Of a DNA stretch of 64,000 nt, positions 1-10,406 are shown piece after piece (the first letter of the stretch is position 1; every line of letters starts with the position of its first letter). A model generated the notes under the pieces. It searched no databases and was not told where the DNA came from. It saw nothing but the letters and a program-made list of their open reading frames with translations. The position numbers and the translations under genes were made by a program. Source of the DNA: an uncultured Pelagibacteraceae bacterium (GTDB lineage: Bacteria > Pseudomonadota > Alphaproteobacteria > Pelagibacterales > Pelagibacteraceae); contig CABZXO010000005.1 of NCBI GenBank assembly GCA_902529645.1, positions 1 to 64,000 on the forward strand, read 5' to 3'.

Positions 1-1
1 A

Positions 2-967
2 AATGATTCTAATCAAATAATAAAAATTGATCAGGCAAATTTTAATTATTTAGATACAGAAAATAAAAAAAATAATTATAATATAAAAAAGGTAGAAGAC
101 CAAAATTATTTAATTGATGGCACCTCATTTAATGCAAATTCTTTAATTTCGAATTTATTAGGTACTGATGATAAAAAAGAAAATAATCTTTTTCAAAACA
201 ACATAAGAGTAGACCTAAATTTCGACGAAGTTTACTTTGATAAAAAAAACTATGTTAAAGATTTAAACGGAAAGGTAATTATTAATAATAACAAAGTAGT
301 AGAAGCTGATATTTTGGCCTTTTATAACAATTTACAAAATATAAAATTTACAATCAAAAAAAATAACCAGGGTGGTAAAATTACTACTCTTTTCTCATCT
401 AGGGCAAAACCCCTAGTAGATAGATATAAATTCATTAAAGGTTTTAAAGATGATAAAGAAGGATATTTAGATTTTTATTCTTTAAAAAAAGACGGAGTTT
501 CAACTTCTAAATTAGTAATTGATAATTTTAAAGTTAAAGAAATTCCAGCGTTAGCAAAGTTGTTAGCTCTTGCATCTCTTCAAGGAATAGCTGACTTATT
601 AACAGGAGAAGGGATTAGGTTTACAGATCTTGAAATGAATTTTACCAATCAGGATAAACTTATGAAAATTCAAGAGTTATACGCAATTGGTCCAGCAATA
701 TCTATTTTACTGGAAGGATACATTCAGGAGGATGAATTAATTAGTTTAAGAGGAACCTTGGTTCCAGCGACAACAATCAACAGATCGATCGCTTCAATAC
801 CTTTACTTGGAGATTTACTGATTGGAAAGAAAGTGGGTGATGGTGTTTTCGGAGTCAGCTTTAAAATTAAAGGCCCTCCTAAAGATTTAGAAACCAGTGT
901 AAACCCTGTAAAAACCTTAACACCAAGGTTTATTACTAGAACTTTAGAGAAAATTAAAAAAAATTAA
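2..967 (+). CDS. AsmA/YhdP-like (DUF3971-type) protein, C-terminal part; truncated by left window edge
   Basis: Frame is open from position 2 into the listed ORF at 314; C-terminal 'LLTGEGIRFTDLEMNF...GPAISILLEGYI...LRGTLVPATTINRSIASIPLLGDLL' resembles AsmA-like/YhdP C-termini. Confidence 0.75.
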   Translation, partial: NDSNQIIKIDQANFNYLDTENKKNNYNIKKVEDQNYLIDGTSFNANSLISNLLGTDDKKENNLFQNNIRVDLNFDEVYFDKKNYVKDLNGKVIINNNKVVEADILAFYNNLQNIKFTIKKNNQGGKITTLFSSRAKPLVDRYKFIKGFKDDKEGYLDFYSLKKDGVSTSKLVIDNFKVKEIPALAKLLALASLQGIADLLTGEGIRFTDLEMNFTNQDKLMKIQELYAIGPAISILLEGYIQEDELISLRGTLVPATTINRSIASIPLLGDLLIGKKVGDGVFGVSFKIKGPPKDLETSVNPVKTLTPRFITRTLEKIKKN

Positions 968-2193
968 TTTAACTCTATTTTAATATGTCTTTTTTTTCCA
1001 AGGGAAAGCTTAAGATAATTATCTTTAAATAAGTTTTTATTGATTTCGAATTTTTCATCTGAAATAACATCGTCATTAATTTTTACTGCATTCCCTTTTA
1101 TAAGTCTTCTGATTTCGCTTTTCGATTTTTCTAGTTTAGATAATAAAACAAGTTCTACTATATTTATTTTTTCTTCTATTTTATTTGATTGAATATTAAC
1201 TTTAGGTAAGTTCGAACCTAGAGTGTTTCCAGAGAAAGCTTCTTTTGCTGCTTGCTCAGAAGTTTTAGCTGCTTCATTTCCATGTAACATTTCTGTGGTT
1301 TTATTAGCAAGTAGTATTTTTAATTCATTTATATCTTTATCTTTTATTTTTTCTATTTCCTTAATTTCAATTTCAGTAAACATTTTTAAAAATTTAATTA
1401 CATCTCTATCATCTATGTTTCTCCAAAATTGCCAATAATCATAAGCTGATAAGTATTTTTCATCTAACCAAATAGCCCCACTTTCAGTTTTTCCCATTTT
1501 AGCACCAGTTGCAAGAGTAATTAATGGAGTTGTTAAACCAAAGGTTTGATTATTAGAATATCTTTTAATTAGCTCAACACCATTAACAATATTTCCCCAT
1601 TGATCTGAACCTCCGATTTGTAAGACACAATTTTCTTTCTTATTTAACTCAAGAAAATCATATGCTTGTAAAATCATATAATTAAACTCCATATAGCTTA
1701 GAGACTGTTCTCTATCTAATCTGAGTTTTACACTATCAAATGTTAGCATTCTATTTATCGTGAAATGTTTTCCGATATCTCTCAAAAACGAAATATAATT
1801 TAAATCTTTAAGCCAAGTATAATTGTTTACAAATATTGGCTTTGTATTTGGATCATCATTATCTAAAAATTTTTTTAAAATATTTTTGATATTTTTAATA
1901 TTTTTTTCAATCTCATCTTCACTTAATATTTTTCGAGTTTTATCTTTACCGGATGGATCTCCAATTCTTGTAGTTCCTCCACCAAGTAAAACTATTGGTC
2001 GATGTCCATTTTTTTGAAGTAGTCGTAAACACATTATTTGCAATAAGCTACCCACATGTAAGCTTTCAGCTGTACAATCAAAACCTATGTAACCTTTAAT
2101 CTTTTCTTTATCTAATTTTTTAGATAATTCATCTTCACTTGTACATTGATAGAAAAAACCTCTATCTTTAAATTCTTTTAAAAATTTATTCAT
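964..2193 (-). CDS. tyrS: Tyrosyl-tRNA synthetase
   Basis: GYIGFDCTAESLHVGSLLQ, QIGGSDQWGNIVNG, KMGKTESGAIWLD; C-terminal S4-like domain. Confidence 0.97.
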   Translation of the reverse strand: MNKFLKEFKDRGFFYQCTSEDELSKKLDKEKIKGYIGFDCTAESLHVGSLLQIMCLRLLQKNGHRPIVLLGGGTTRIGDPSGKDKTRKILSEDEIEKNIKNIKNILKKFLDNDDPNTKPIFVNNYTWLKDLNYISFLRDIGKHFTINRMLTFDSVKLRLDREQSLSYMEFNYMILQAYDFLELNKKENCVLQIGGSDQWGNIVNGVELIKRYSNNQTFGLTTPLITLATGAKMGKTESGAIWLDEKYLSAYDYWQFWRNIDDRDVIKFLKMFTEIEIKEIEKIKDKDINELKILLANKTTEMLHGNEAAKTSEQAAKEAFSGNTLGSNLPKVNIQSNKIEEKINIVELVLLSKLEKSKSEIRRLIKGNAVKINDDVISDEKFEINKNLFKDNYLKLSLGKKRHIKIELN

Positions 2194-2238
2194 AAGTTTA
2201 TAGTTACAATATACAAATATTTTTTAAAAAGCATATCA

Positions 2239-3381
2239 ATGAAAAAAAAATTATATACTGCAATTGGACTGATGAGCGGAACATCTATGGATGGTATTGA
2301 TTTATCTATAATTAGTTCAGATGGATACGATGAATTTTCAAATATTTTAGATGATTATTATGAGTATGATAAAAATCTTCAGGATCAGTTAGTTCGATTA
2401 AGAGATTTAGTCTTAACAAAGAAAGATCTTTTACAAAATTCTGAAAAATTAAGAGAATTAGAGCGTAATTTAACTCTTTTTCACGCTGATGTAGTTAATC
2501 AATCTTTAAAAAAATATAGAGAACCGATTGATTTGATAGGTTTTCATGGTCAAACAATTTTTCATAACCCAAAGGAGAAAATTACCAATCAATTAGGAGA
2601 TGGGAAATTATTATCTCAAATGGTCAAAAAAAAAGTCATATATGATTTTAGACAAGCAGATATTCAAAATAATGGCCAAGGTGCACCTTTAACTCCAATT
2701 TTTCATCATATTTTATCAAAAAAAATTAATCAAAATTTTAATATTAAATTTCCAATAGGTTTCTTGAATATTGGTGGTATAGCAAATGTTACAAAAGTAA
2801 TTAATGATTCAGATAATTTTAAAAATTATCTTTCTGCTTTTGATATAGGCCCTGGTAATTGTTTAATTGATGAATGGGTAAGAAATAATTCCAATAAAAA
2901 ATTTGATAAAAATGGTGAACTATCTAAAGTAGGGAAAGTTGATCAATTAATTTTAAATCAAGCAATAGATAATTTTAAAATAAATTCTTACTCCCAGTCA
3001 TTGGATATTAAAAATTTTGATGTATCTTTTGCAAGAGGTTTATCTTTAGAAGATGGTTGTGCTACTATAACCGACTTTACAGCATATTTAATTTCAGAAG
3101 GGTTAAAATATATTAGTCAAAAAAATAGTATTACAATTTTACTCTGTGGTGGTGGTAGAAAAAATAGTAATTTAATTAATTGTATAAAAAATTACATATC
3201 AAATGAAAATTATATTAATTTGGAAAGTATAGATAATTATAATTTAGATGGTGATTATATTGAGTCTCAGGCATTTGGATTTTTAGCTATAAGGTCTTTT
3301 TTGAATTTACCAATTTCTTTTAACACAACAACTGGATGTAAAGAATTTACAGTGGGTGGAAAACTGGTAGAAAATTTTTAA
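2239..3381 (+). CDS. anmK: Anhydro-N-acetylmuramic acid kinase
   Basis: GLMSGTSMDGID, GFHGQTIFHNP, NIGGIANVT, FDIGPGNCLID; next to tyrS. Confidence 0.95.
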   Translation: MKKKLYTAIGLMSGTSMDGIDLSIISSDGYDEFSNILDDYYEYDKNLQDQLVRLRDLVLTKKDLLQNSEKLRELERNLTLFHADVVNQSLKKYREPIDLIGFHGQTIFHNPKEKITNQLGDGKLLSQMVKKKVIYDFRQADIQNNGQGAPLTPIFHHILSKKINQNFNIKFPIGFLNIGGIANVTKVINDSDNFKNYLSAFDIGPGNCLIDEWVRNNSNKKFDKNGELSKVGKVDQLILNQAIDNFKINSYSQSLDIKNFDVSFARGLSLEDGCATITDFTAYLISEGLKYISQKNSITILLCGGGRKNSNLINCIKNYISNENYINLESIDNYNLDGDYIESQAFGFLAIRSFLNLPISFNTTTGCKEFTVGGKLVENF

Positions 3382-4034
3382 TAAAGCGCTGTCTCTTTTT
3401 TTATATATTTATCAAGATGCTTAATTAATGCATTACTTGTTTTTGAAAAAAAGTGATTGGCTTCAGATATTGCATTAAATTCTACTTTGATACCTTTTTG
3501 TGCACTTAATCTTTTGTCTAGCTCAGTAATATATTCTACTGGTACTAATTCATCTTTTTTTCCATAGGCAACTAAACCTGAAGTTGGGCATGGAGATAAA
3601 AAAGAAAAATCATAAACATTTGGTTGAGGTGAAATGGCAATAAATCTATTTATTTCTGGTCTTCTCATTAGTAATTGCATTGCAATTAACGATCCAAATG
3701 AAAATCCAGATACCCAACATTGAGAATTATCAAAATTTTCTCTTTCCAACCAATCTAAAGCTGCTGCTGCATCAGCAAGCTCGCCTTGACCATTATCAAA
3801 TTCTCCATCGCTTTTACCAACACCTCTGAAATTTACTCTGCAAACAGAAAACTCATTATCCATAAATGTATGAAAAGTATCTACTACTACTTTATTATTC
3901 ATAGTTCCTCCATATTGAGGATGGGGCTGTAACACTAAAGCAATTGGAGAAGTATTTTTTTTACTTTTATAATATTTAGCCTCAAGTCTTCCTGCAGGAC
4001 CAGGTATAAATATCTCTAAAATTTTGTTATCCAT
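3378..4034 (-). CDS. Alpha/beta hydrolase (dienelactone-hydrolase-like)
   Basis: LVLQPHPQYGGTMNNKVV, RVNFRGVGKSDGEFDNGQGE, VSGFSFGSLIAMQ. Confidence 0.88.
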   Translation of the reverse strand: MDNKILEIFIPGPAGRLEAKYYKSKKNTSPIALVLQPHPQYGGTMNNKVVVDTFHTFMDNEFSVCRVNFRGVGKSDGEFDNGQGELADAAAALDWLERENFDNSQCWVSGFSFGSLIAMQLLMRRPEINRFIAISPQPNVYDFSFLSPCPTSGLVAYGKKDELVPVEYITELDKRLSAQKGIKVEFNAISEANHFFSKTSNALIKHLDKYIKKETALY

Positions 4035-4118
4035 ATGCGATATTGATTATTATTCTCAAAAAAAATGTACGTTTATCATAAGTAAGCGACAATATGTTAG
4101 TTTTTTTTTAAACTCTAA

Positions 4119-4139
4119 ACTTGACCATTTTAGTCAGGT
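4119..4139. promoter_or_regulatory. Imperfect 21-bp palindrome ACTTGACCATTTTAGTCAGGT, candidate IscR/Rrf2 operator
   Basis: ACYTGAC-N7-GTCARGT symmetry, directly upstream of the iscR-like gene. Confidence 0.65.
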
Positions 4140-4148
4140 ATGTATAAA
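4121..4148 (+). promoter_or_regulatory. Candidate sigma70-type promoter (TTGACC - 16 nt - TATAAA) for the iscR-suf operon
   Basis: Near-consensus hexamers about 24 bp upstream of the iscR start codon. Confidence 0.6.
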
Positions 4149-4171
4149 AACCCACAATTTAAGGGTAAAAT

Positions 4172-4597
4172 ATGAAACTTACATCAAAAGGTAGATATGC
4201 TGTAATGGCACTAGTGGATTTAGCTAGGTTTGATAACATCAACCCAGTATCACTAAGAGATATATCATTGAGACAAGGTATATCTTTAGATTATCTAGAA
4301 CAAATTTTTTATAAATTAAAAAAAAACGAAATTGTTAAAAGTATTAGAGGAACTCAAGGAGGATACGTTCTTAATAAAAACCCAAACGATATTAAATTAA
4401 CAAATATCTTTCATGCAGTTGATGAAAAAGTAAAAACTGTTCAATGTAAAAAAGAGTCTAAAAAAGGATGCAATGGCAAAGCCACAAAATGCATTACTCA
4501 TAATCTATGGGACGAATTAGAGATACACATTAATACATTCTTTGAAAATAAAAGCCTGAAAGATTTATTAAACAACAACAAAGAAACAAGAGTTTAG
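4172..4597 (+). CDS. iscR: Rrf2 family regulator, IscR-like
   Basis: [27 protein letters not shown], three-Cys motif [16 protein letters not shown] followed by THNLWDEL; first gene of suf operon. Confidence 0.9.
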   Translation: MKLTSKGRYAVMALVDLARFDNINPVSLRDISLRQGISLDYLEQIFYKLKKNEIVKSIRGTQGGYVLNKNPNDIKLTNIFHAVDEKVKTVQCKKESKKGCNGKATKCITHNLWDELEIHINTFFENKSLKDLLNNNKETRV

Positions 4598-4598
4598 A

Positions 4599-6041
4599 AT
4601 GGATAACAGACAAAAAGAAATAAATAATTTAAAAGACTACAAATATGGTTTTTCTACTGATATAGAAAATATTCAAGCCCCGAAAGGTTTGAATGAAGAT
4701 GTTATTAAATTTATTTCAAATATAAAAAAAGAACCTGAATGGATGCTTGAATTTAGACTAAAAGCTTTTGAAAGATTTAAAGTATTAAAAGAACCTGATT
4801 GGCAGAAACCTAAATTTCCAAAAATAGATTATCAAGATTTATATTATTACTCAGCTCCTAAAAGTATGAAAGATAAGCCAAAGAGCTTAGATGAACTAGA
4901 TCCTAAACTTTTAGAAACTTATAAAAAACTTGGAATTCCTTTACAAGAGCAAGCGAGATTAAATGGAATAGCTGTCGATGCTGTATTTGATTCAGTTTCT
5001 GTAGCTACTACTTTTAAAGATGAATTAACAAAACAAGGAATTATATTTTGTCCTATATCAGAGGCAATTCAAAGTCACCCCGAATTAGTCAAAAAATATT
5101 TAGGCTCCGTAATACCAACTAGCGATCATTTTTTTGCAACATTAAATTCAGCAGTTTTTACAGATGGTTCTTTTGTATACATTCCAGAGGGTGTTAGATG
5201 TCCAATGGAACTATCAACTTATTTTAGAATTAATGCGTCAAATACAGGTCAATTTGAAAGAACTTTAATTATCGCAGACAAAGGAAGTTATGTTAGTTAC
5301 TTAGAAGGATGTACAGCTCCAATGAGAGATGAAAATCAATTACATGCTGCTAATGTAGAACTAATTGCACTTGATGACGCGGAAATTAAATATTCAACTG
5401 TTCAAAATTGGTATCCTGGTGATCAAGATGGTAAAGGTGGAATTTATAATTTTGTAACAAAAAGAGGTTTATGCAAGGGAAAAAATTCAAAAATTTCATG
5501 GACGCAAGTAGAAACAGGTTCTGCAATTACCTGGAAGTATCCTAGTTGTATTCTTAAAGGAGATAATTCTGTTGGTGAGTTCTATTCAATAGCTATTACT
5601 AACAATCATCAAAAAGCAGATACAGGTACAAAAATGATTCATCTAGGTAAAAATACTAAGAGTAAAATAATTTCTAAAGGAATATCAGCAGGTAATTCAG
5701 ATATGACATATAGAGGTTTAGTTGATATTTCATCAAAAGCTAAAAATTCAACCAATTATACTCAGTGCGACTCTTTATTAATGGGTAACAAATGTGGAGC
5801 TCACACTGTTCCTTATATAAAAAATAAAAATTCTGAGTCCAATATTGCTCATGAGGCAACCACATCCAAGATTAGTGAAGATCAACTACATTATTGTCAA
5901 CAAAGAGGATTAAATCCGGAGGAAGCTGTTGGCTTGATCGTTAACGGTTTTTGTAAGGAAGTGTTGCAGCAATTACCTATGGAATTTGCTGTAGAAGCCC
6001 AAAAACTTGTAGGTATCAGTCTGGAAGGAAGTGTGGGTTAA
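4599..6041 (+). CDS. sufB: Fe-S cluster assembly protein SufB
   Basis: [58 protein letters not shown]. Confidence 0.98.
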   Translation: MDNRQKEINNLKDYKYGFSTDIENIQAPKGLNEDVIKFISNIKKEPEWMLEFRLKAFERFKVLKEPDWQKPKFPKIDYQDLYYYSAPKSMKDKPKSLDELDPKLLETYKKLGIPLQEQARLNGIAVDAVFDSVSVATTFKDELTKQGIIFCPISEAIQSHPELVKKYLGSVIPTSDHFFATLNSAVFTDGSFVYIPEGVRCPMELSTYFRINASNTGQFERTLIIADKGSYVSYLEGCTAPMRDENQLHAANVELIALDDAEIKYSTVQNWYPGDQDGKGGIYNFVTKRGLCKGKNSKISWTQVETGSAITWKYPSCILKGDNSVGEFYSIAITNNHQKADTGTKMIHLGKNTKSKIISKGISAGNSDMTYRGLVDISSKAKNSTNYTQCDSLLMGNKCGAHTVPYIKNKNSESNIAHEATTSKISEDQLHYCQQRGLNPEEAVGLIVNGFCKEVLQQLPMEFAVEAQKLVGISLEGSVG

Positions 6042-6042
6042 T

Positions 6043-6777
6043 ATGCTTAAAATAAATAATTTAAATGCTACAATAGATAATAAGTCAATTTTAAAAGGGC
6101 TATCATTAGATGTAAATCCCGGTGAGGTTCATGCAATTATGGGTCCTAATGGATCTGGAAAAAGCACATTATCAAATATTCTATCTGGAAAAAAAGGTTA
6201 TGAAGTATCTGGAGAAGTTCTTTTTGAGGAAAAAGATTTATTTGAACTTGAAACAGAGGAAAGAGCACACAAGGGTATTTTTTTAGCTTTCCAATATCCT
6301 TTAGAAATTCCAGGTGTAAATACAAATATATTTTTAAAAACTTCTTTAAATGCTGTTAGAAAAGCTAGGGGTGAGAAAGAGCTTGATGCTATTGAATTTC
6401 TAAAATTGGTAAAAGAAAAGTCTAAAGAATTAAAATTTGATGAGGAAAAATTAAACAGACAATTAAATGTTGGTTTTTCCGGAGGTGAAAAAAAGAAAAA
6501 TGAAATTTTACAGATGTCGTTGCTAGCTCCAAAACTTTCAATTTTAGATGAAACAGATTCTGGTTTAGATATTGATGCTTTAAAGATTGTTGCAGATGGA
6601 GTTAACACATTAAGAGATAAAAATAATTCATTTTTAATTATTACACATTATCAAAGATTACTTGATTATATAAAACCTGACTTTGTTCATGTTTTGATGA
6701 ATGGAAAAATTGTAAAATCTGGTGGTCCAGATTTAGCTTTAGAATTAGAGAAAAAAGGATACGAAAATTTTAATTAA
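6043..6777 (+). CDS. sufC: Fe-S cluster assembly ATPase SufC
   Basis: GPNGSGKSTLSNILSG, FLAFQYPLEIPGV, GFSGGEKKKNEILQM; start set to ATG 6043. Confidence 0.97.
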   Translation: MLKINNLNATIDNKSILKGLSLDVNPGEVHAIMGPNGSGKSTLSNILSGKKGYEVSGEVLFEEKDLFELETEERAHKGIFLAFQYPLEIPGVNTNIFLKTSLNAVRKARGEKELDAIEFLKLVKEKSKELKFDEEKLNRQLNVGFSGGEKKKNEILQMSLLAPKLSILDETDSGLDIDALKIVADGVNTLRDKNNSFLIITHYQRLLDYIKPDFVHVLMNGKIVKSGGPDLALELEKKGYENFN

Positions 6778-8025
6778 ATGAAAGAACAATTACAAAAAGA
6801 TTTTTATAATAGTATAAAAAATTTAAGTTTATCTCAAAAAGATATTGAGATAAAAAAATTTTGTTTAGATAATTTTATAGATAAAGGTTTTCCAAATAAA
6901 AAAGAAGAAGATTGGAAATTTTCAGATCTTAATCAAATAATAAAAAATAATATTGGAGAACTTAGTTTTTATAATGATCAAGCTTCTACTAATAAAGTTA
7001 ATACATCTGTATTTGTAGATGGATTAGAGCACAATAAAATAGTTTTTATAAATGGTAGAATTGAAAAAATTGATTTTGAATATGAAAAAAAAGATCAAAT
7101 AGAAATAATTGATCAATCAGAAACTATAAATGAATTTGAAAATAGCAATTCATTATCTGACTTAAATAATGCCTTTACTAATAAATGTTTTAAAATATTG
7201 GTTAAAAAAAGTTATCAGTTAGCAAAACCTCTTATTATCTATCATACAACAAATTCAAAAATTTGGTCTAAAAACATTAATTTACGACTTAATTTTGAAC
7301 TAGATAGAGATAGCTCGTTAAGATTAATTGATTTGTTTAATGATACATCTGAAAAGAATTTTTTAAATATATTTTATAACTTTGAATTAAAGGAAAATGC
7401 TGTTTTAAAAAACTATAAAGTAGATAAATTTGAGAATAAAAATATTAAGTATTCTTTTAATAATATTGATCAAGACAAGAACAGTATTTCTGAAACATTT
7501 ATTTTATCTTCTGGATCAAATTTTTCTAAAAATGAGATAAACTGTAATTTAAACGGAATTTATGCATCAGCTTTTGTTAATGGTGTTTTTTCATTGAATA
7601 ATGATAAACATCACGAAATTAGATCAATAATAAATCACTTAACTGAAAATACAAAAAGTTATCAATTAATTAAAAGTGTTTTAGAACAAAGCTCTAAAGC
7701 AGTGTATCAAGGCAAAATATTTGTAAATTCAGATGCTCAGAAAACTGATGGATACCAATTGAGTAAAGCAATATTGATAAATAAAGAATCGGAGTTTAAT
7801 GCCAAGCCAGAACTAGAAATTTATGCCGATGACGTTAAGTGTTCACATGGTTCAGCATCAGGCAGTTTAAATGAAGACTCTATATTTTATTTAATGTCTA
7901 GAGGCTTAAGTTATCACCAGTCAAGGGAGCTATTGATTAATGGTTTTCTGCTTGACGTTGTGGAAAAAATTACTGACTCAGAAATAAAAAACTTAATAAA
8001 AAATATGCTTGGAATTAAAGAATGA
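6778..8025 (+). CDS. sufD: Fe-S cluster assembly protein SufD
   Basis: C-terminal YADDVKCSHGSASGSLNEDSIFYLMSRGLS; position in suf operon. Confidence 0.95.
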   Translation: MKEQLQKDFYNSIKNLSLSQKDIEIKKFCLDNFIDKGFPNKKEEDWKFSDLNQIIKNNIGELSFYNDQASTNKVNTSVFVDGLEHNKIVFINGRIEKIDFEYEKKDQIEIIDQSETINEFENSNSLSDLNNAFTNKCFKILVKKSYQLAKPLIIYHTTNSKIWSKNINLRLNFELDRDSSLRLIDLFNDTSEKNFLNIFYNFELKENAVLKNYKVDKFENKNIKYSFNNIDQDKNSISETFILSSGSNFSKNEINCNLNGIYASAFVNGVFSLNNDKHHEIRSIINHLTENTKSYQLIKSVLEQSSKAVYQGKIFVNSDAQKTDGYQLSKAILINKESEFNAKPELEIYADDVKCSHGSASGSLNEDSIFYLMSRGLSYHQSRELLINGFLLDVVEKITDSEIKNLIKNMLGIKE

Positions 8026-9239
8026 ATATAAATCAGATAAAAAAAGAATTTCCAATTTTTGATGAAAAAATTCAAAATAATGATCTAGTTTATTTAGATA
8101 GTGCAAATTCATCACAAAAACCAAAAATAGTTGTGGATAGAATTAATGAATTTTATACCAAAGAATTTTCTAACGTTGGAAGAAGTGTTCATTATCTTGC
8201 TGTAGCAGCAACAAATTTATACGAAAACACAAGATCATCAGTTCAAAAATATATCAACGCTAAAGATAAAAATGAAATTGTTTTTACAAAAGGTGCTACA
8301 GAAGCATTAAATTTAGTTGCTAATACATTAGGCCAAAGTTACCTACAGGAAGGTGACGAAGTATTAATTACGGAACTTGAGCATCATTCAAATTATGTGC
8401 CATGGCATTTCTTAAGAAAATCAAAAAATATAAAAATTAATTTTGCTGAAATAAATGAAGAAGGTGAAATTACACTTGAAGAAATAGAAAAGAAAATAAC
8501 TCCAAAAACAAAATTAATTTCTATTACTCATCTGTCGAATGTAACAGGTGCAATTTTACCCGTAAAAGAAATTACCCAGCTTGCACATTCAAAAGGAATA
8601 ATTGTTGTAGTCGATGGATGTCAGGGAGCGCCACATTTAAAATTAGATATGCAAGATTTAGATTGTGATTTTTATGCAATTTCATGTCACAAAATGTATG
8701 GACCTACAGGTTTGGGAGTTCTATATGGTAAAAAAAAATGGTTAGAAGAATTACCTCCATACCAAGGTGGTGGAGGAATGATAAATGAAGTTAAAAAAGA
8801 TAGGATTTCCTATGGTGAACTACCTAATAAATACGAGGCTGGTACTATGGCTACAGCACAAGTAATTGCTTTTGACCAATCAATAAAATTTTTAGAAAGC
8901 ATTGGTATCGAAAATGTTATGAAACATGAAGCTGCTTTAGTTGAATACGGGCAAGAACTATTACAAAAAAATAACTCAGTTAAACTTATCGGAAATCCAA
9001 AAAATAAAGGAGGGGTTTTATCATTCACTATAGAAGGAGTTCATCCTCATGATATAGCAACTATCTTGGATGAAGACGGGGTTGCAATAAGAGCAGGACA
9101 TCATTGCTGCCAAATTCTACATGACAAATTAAATATCCCAGCTAGTGCTAGAGCATCAGTTGGTATTTATAACACAAAAGAAGATTTAGATCAGCTGAAT
9201 GAGTCGATTAACAACTGTAAAAAAATATTTAATCTATAA
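8022..9239 (+). CDS. sufS: Cysteine desulfurase SufS
   Basis: YLDSANSSQKP, FTKGATEALNLVA, SCHKMYGPTGLGVLYG, RAGHHCCQ. Confidence 0.97.
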   Translation: MNINQIKKEFPIFDEKIQNNDLVYLDSANSSQKPKIVVDRINEFYTKEFSNVGRSVHYLAVAATNLYENTRSSVQKYINAKDKNEIVFTKGATEALNLVANTLGQSYLQEGDEVLITELEHHSNYVPWHFLRKSKNIKINFAEINEEGEITLEEIEKKITPKTKLISITHLSNVTGAILPVKEITQLAHSKGIIVVVDGCQGAPHLKLDMQDLDCDFYAISCHKMYGPTGLGVLYGKKKWLEELPPYQGGGGMINEVKKDRISYGELPNKYEAGTMATAQVIAFDQSIKFLESIGIENVMKHEAALVEYGQELLQKNNSVKLIGNPKNKGGVLSFTIEGVHPHDIATILDEDGVAIRAGHHCCQILHDKLNIPASARASVGIYNTKEDLDQLNESINNCKKIFNL

Positions 9240-9703
9240 TGAATTTAAAAGAACTTTATCAAGAAATTATACTAGAACATGGTAAAAACCCTAGAAATCT
9301 TAGAAAGACAGAGGGCTTTAATAAAGACGCTAAAGGTAATAATCCACTTTGTGGTGATAATGTTCATGTTTATTTAAAACTAAATGGACAAAAAATTGTA
9401 GAAGATGCATCCTTCGAAGGGAGTGGTTGTGCGATTTCAATGGCTTCAGCTTCTATAATGACAGATTTAATCAAAGGAAAAAATGAACATGAGGCTAAAG
9501 AGATAGTTGAGGATTTTTTAGGAATGATCAAGGAAAATCCTGAATTAAAATCTAAGTATTTGAGTGAAGATGAAAAAACTAAACTAATGTGTTTATCTGG
9601 TGTTAAGCAATATCCAATGAGAGTTAAGTGTGCAACTTTATCTTGGCATACAATGGTTTCTGCTTTTGATGAAAAAACAGAGGAAGTAAAAACGGAAAAT
9701 TAA
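9239..9703 (+). CDS. sufU: SufU-type Fe-S scaffold / sulfur transfer protein
   Basis: NPLCGDNVHV, FEGSGCAISMASASIM, VKCATLSWHT; SufU/IscU family. Confidence 0.88.
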   Translation: MNLKELYQEIILEHGKNPRNLRKTEGFNKDAKGNNPLCGDNVHVYLKLNGQKIVEDASFEGSGCAISMASASIMTDLIKGKNEHEAKEIVEDFLGMIKENPELKSKYLSEDEKTKLMCLSGVKQYPMRVKCATLSWHTMVSAFDEKTEEVKTEN

Positions 9704-9706
9704 ATT

Positions 9707-10006
9707 ATGTCAAAAAAAGAACAGATAATTGAGGAAATAAGAAAAATTTATGACCCTGAGTTACCTGTAAATATCTACGAATTGGGTTTGATTTATGATA
9801 TTAAGGTCGAGGAGGATAAGTTTGCTAAAATTAAAATGACTTTGACTACACCAAATTGCCCAGTAGCCGAAAGTTTACCTAAAGAGGTAAAAGATGGTGC
9901 AATGCAAGTTGAAGGTATAGAGGATGTTGATCTTGAGTTAGTTTGGGATCCACCGTGGAATAAAGATATGATGTCAGAAGCTGCAAAATTGGAATTGAAT
10001 TTATAA
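9707..10006 (+). CDS. sufT: SufT/MIP18-like (DUF59) Fe-S assembly factor
   Basis: IYDPELPVNIYELGLIYDI, TTPNCPVAESLPKEV, LVWDPPWNKDMMSEAAKLELNL. Confidence 0.9.
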   Translation: MSKKEQIIEEIRKIYDPELPVNIYELGLIYDIKVEEDKFAKIKMTLTTPNCPVAESLPKEVKDGAMQVEGIEDVDLELVWDPPWNKDMMSEAAKLELNL

Positions 10007-10341
10007 TGAACCCTATAATTAAATTAAGTGATAACGCAGCATTACGAATAAAAGAGATAATGTCTAATGCTGAAAAAGATTCTATAGGAGTTAGAGTATC
10101 AGTGAAATCTGGTGGTTGTGCAGGGATGTCATACGTGATGGAGTATACAAAAGAGTTAAATCCTAATGATGAAGTTATAGAAGATAAGGGCGTGAAAGTA
10201 TTCGTTGATTCAGCCGCTATTATGTATCTGCTTGGCACTGAAATGGATTATAAAAAGGAGGAATTGTCTTCATCATTTGTGTTCAATAATCCTAATGAAA
10301 CTGAGCGTTGCGGCTGCGGAGAGTCATTCAAAATATCATAA
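10006..10341 (+). CDS. sufA: A-type Fe-S carrier (SufA/IscA-like)
   Basis: SGGCAGMSYVMEY, C-terminal CGCGESF. Confidence 0.93.
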   Translation: MNPIIKLSDNAALRIKEIMSNAEKDSIGVRVSVKSGGCAGMSYVMEYTKELNPNDEVIEDKGVKVFVDSAAIMYLLGTEMDYKKEELSSSFVFNNPNETERCGCGESFKIS

Positions 10342-10406
10342 GTTATATTATCCTATTATTGCATATCTGTATTGCATTATATGCATATCTAGTGTATAGT
10401 TTCTTT

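Noticed and set aside
1223-2017. Plus-strand ORFs antisense to tyrS
   Set aside because: Shadow ORFs: low-complexity Ser/Phe/Ile-rich translations opposite a well-conserved gene.
6198-6608. 136-aa minus-strand ORF opposite sufC
   Set aside because: Antisense of conserved sufC; composition typical of an antisense reading, no family motif.
9879-10399. ORFs overlapping sufT/sufA in other frames
   Set aside because: Overlap conserved suf genes; no recognisable protein features.
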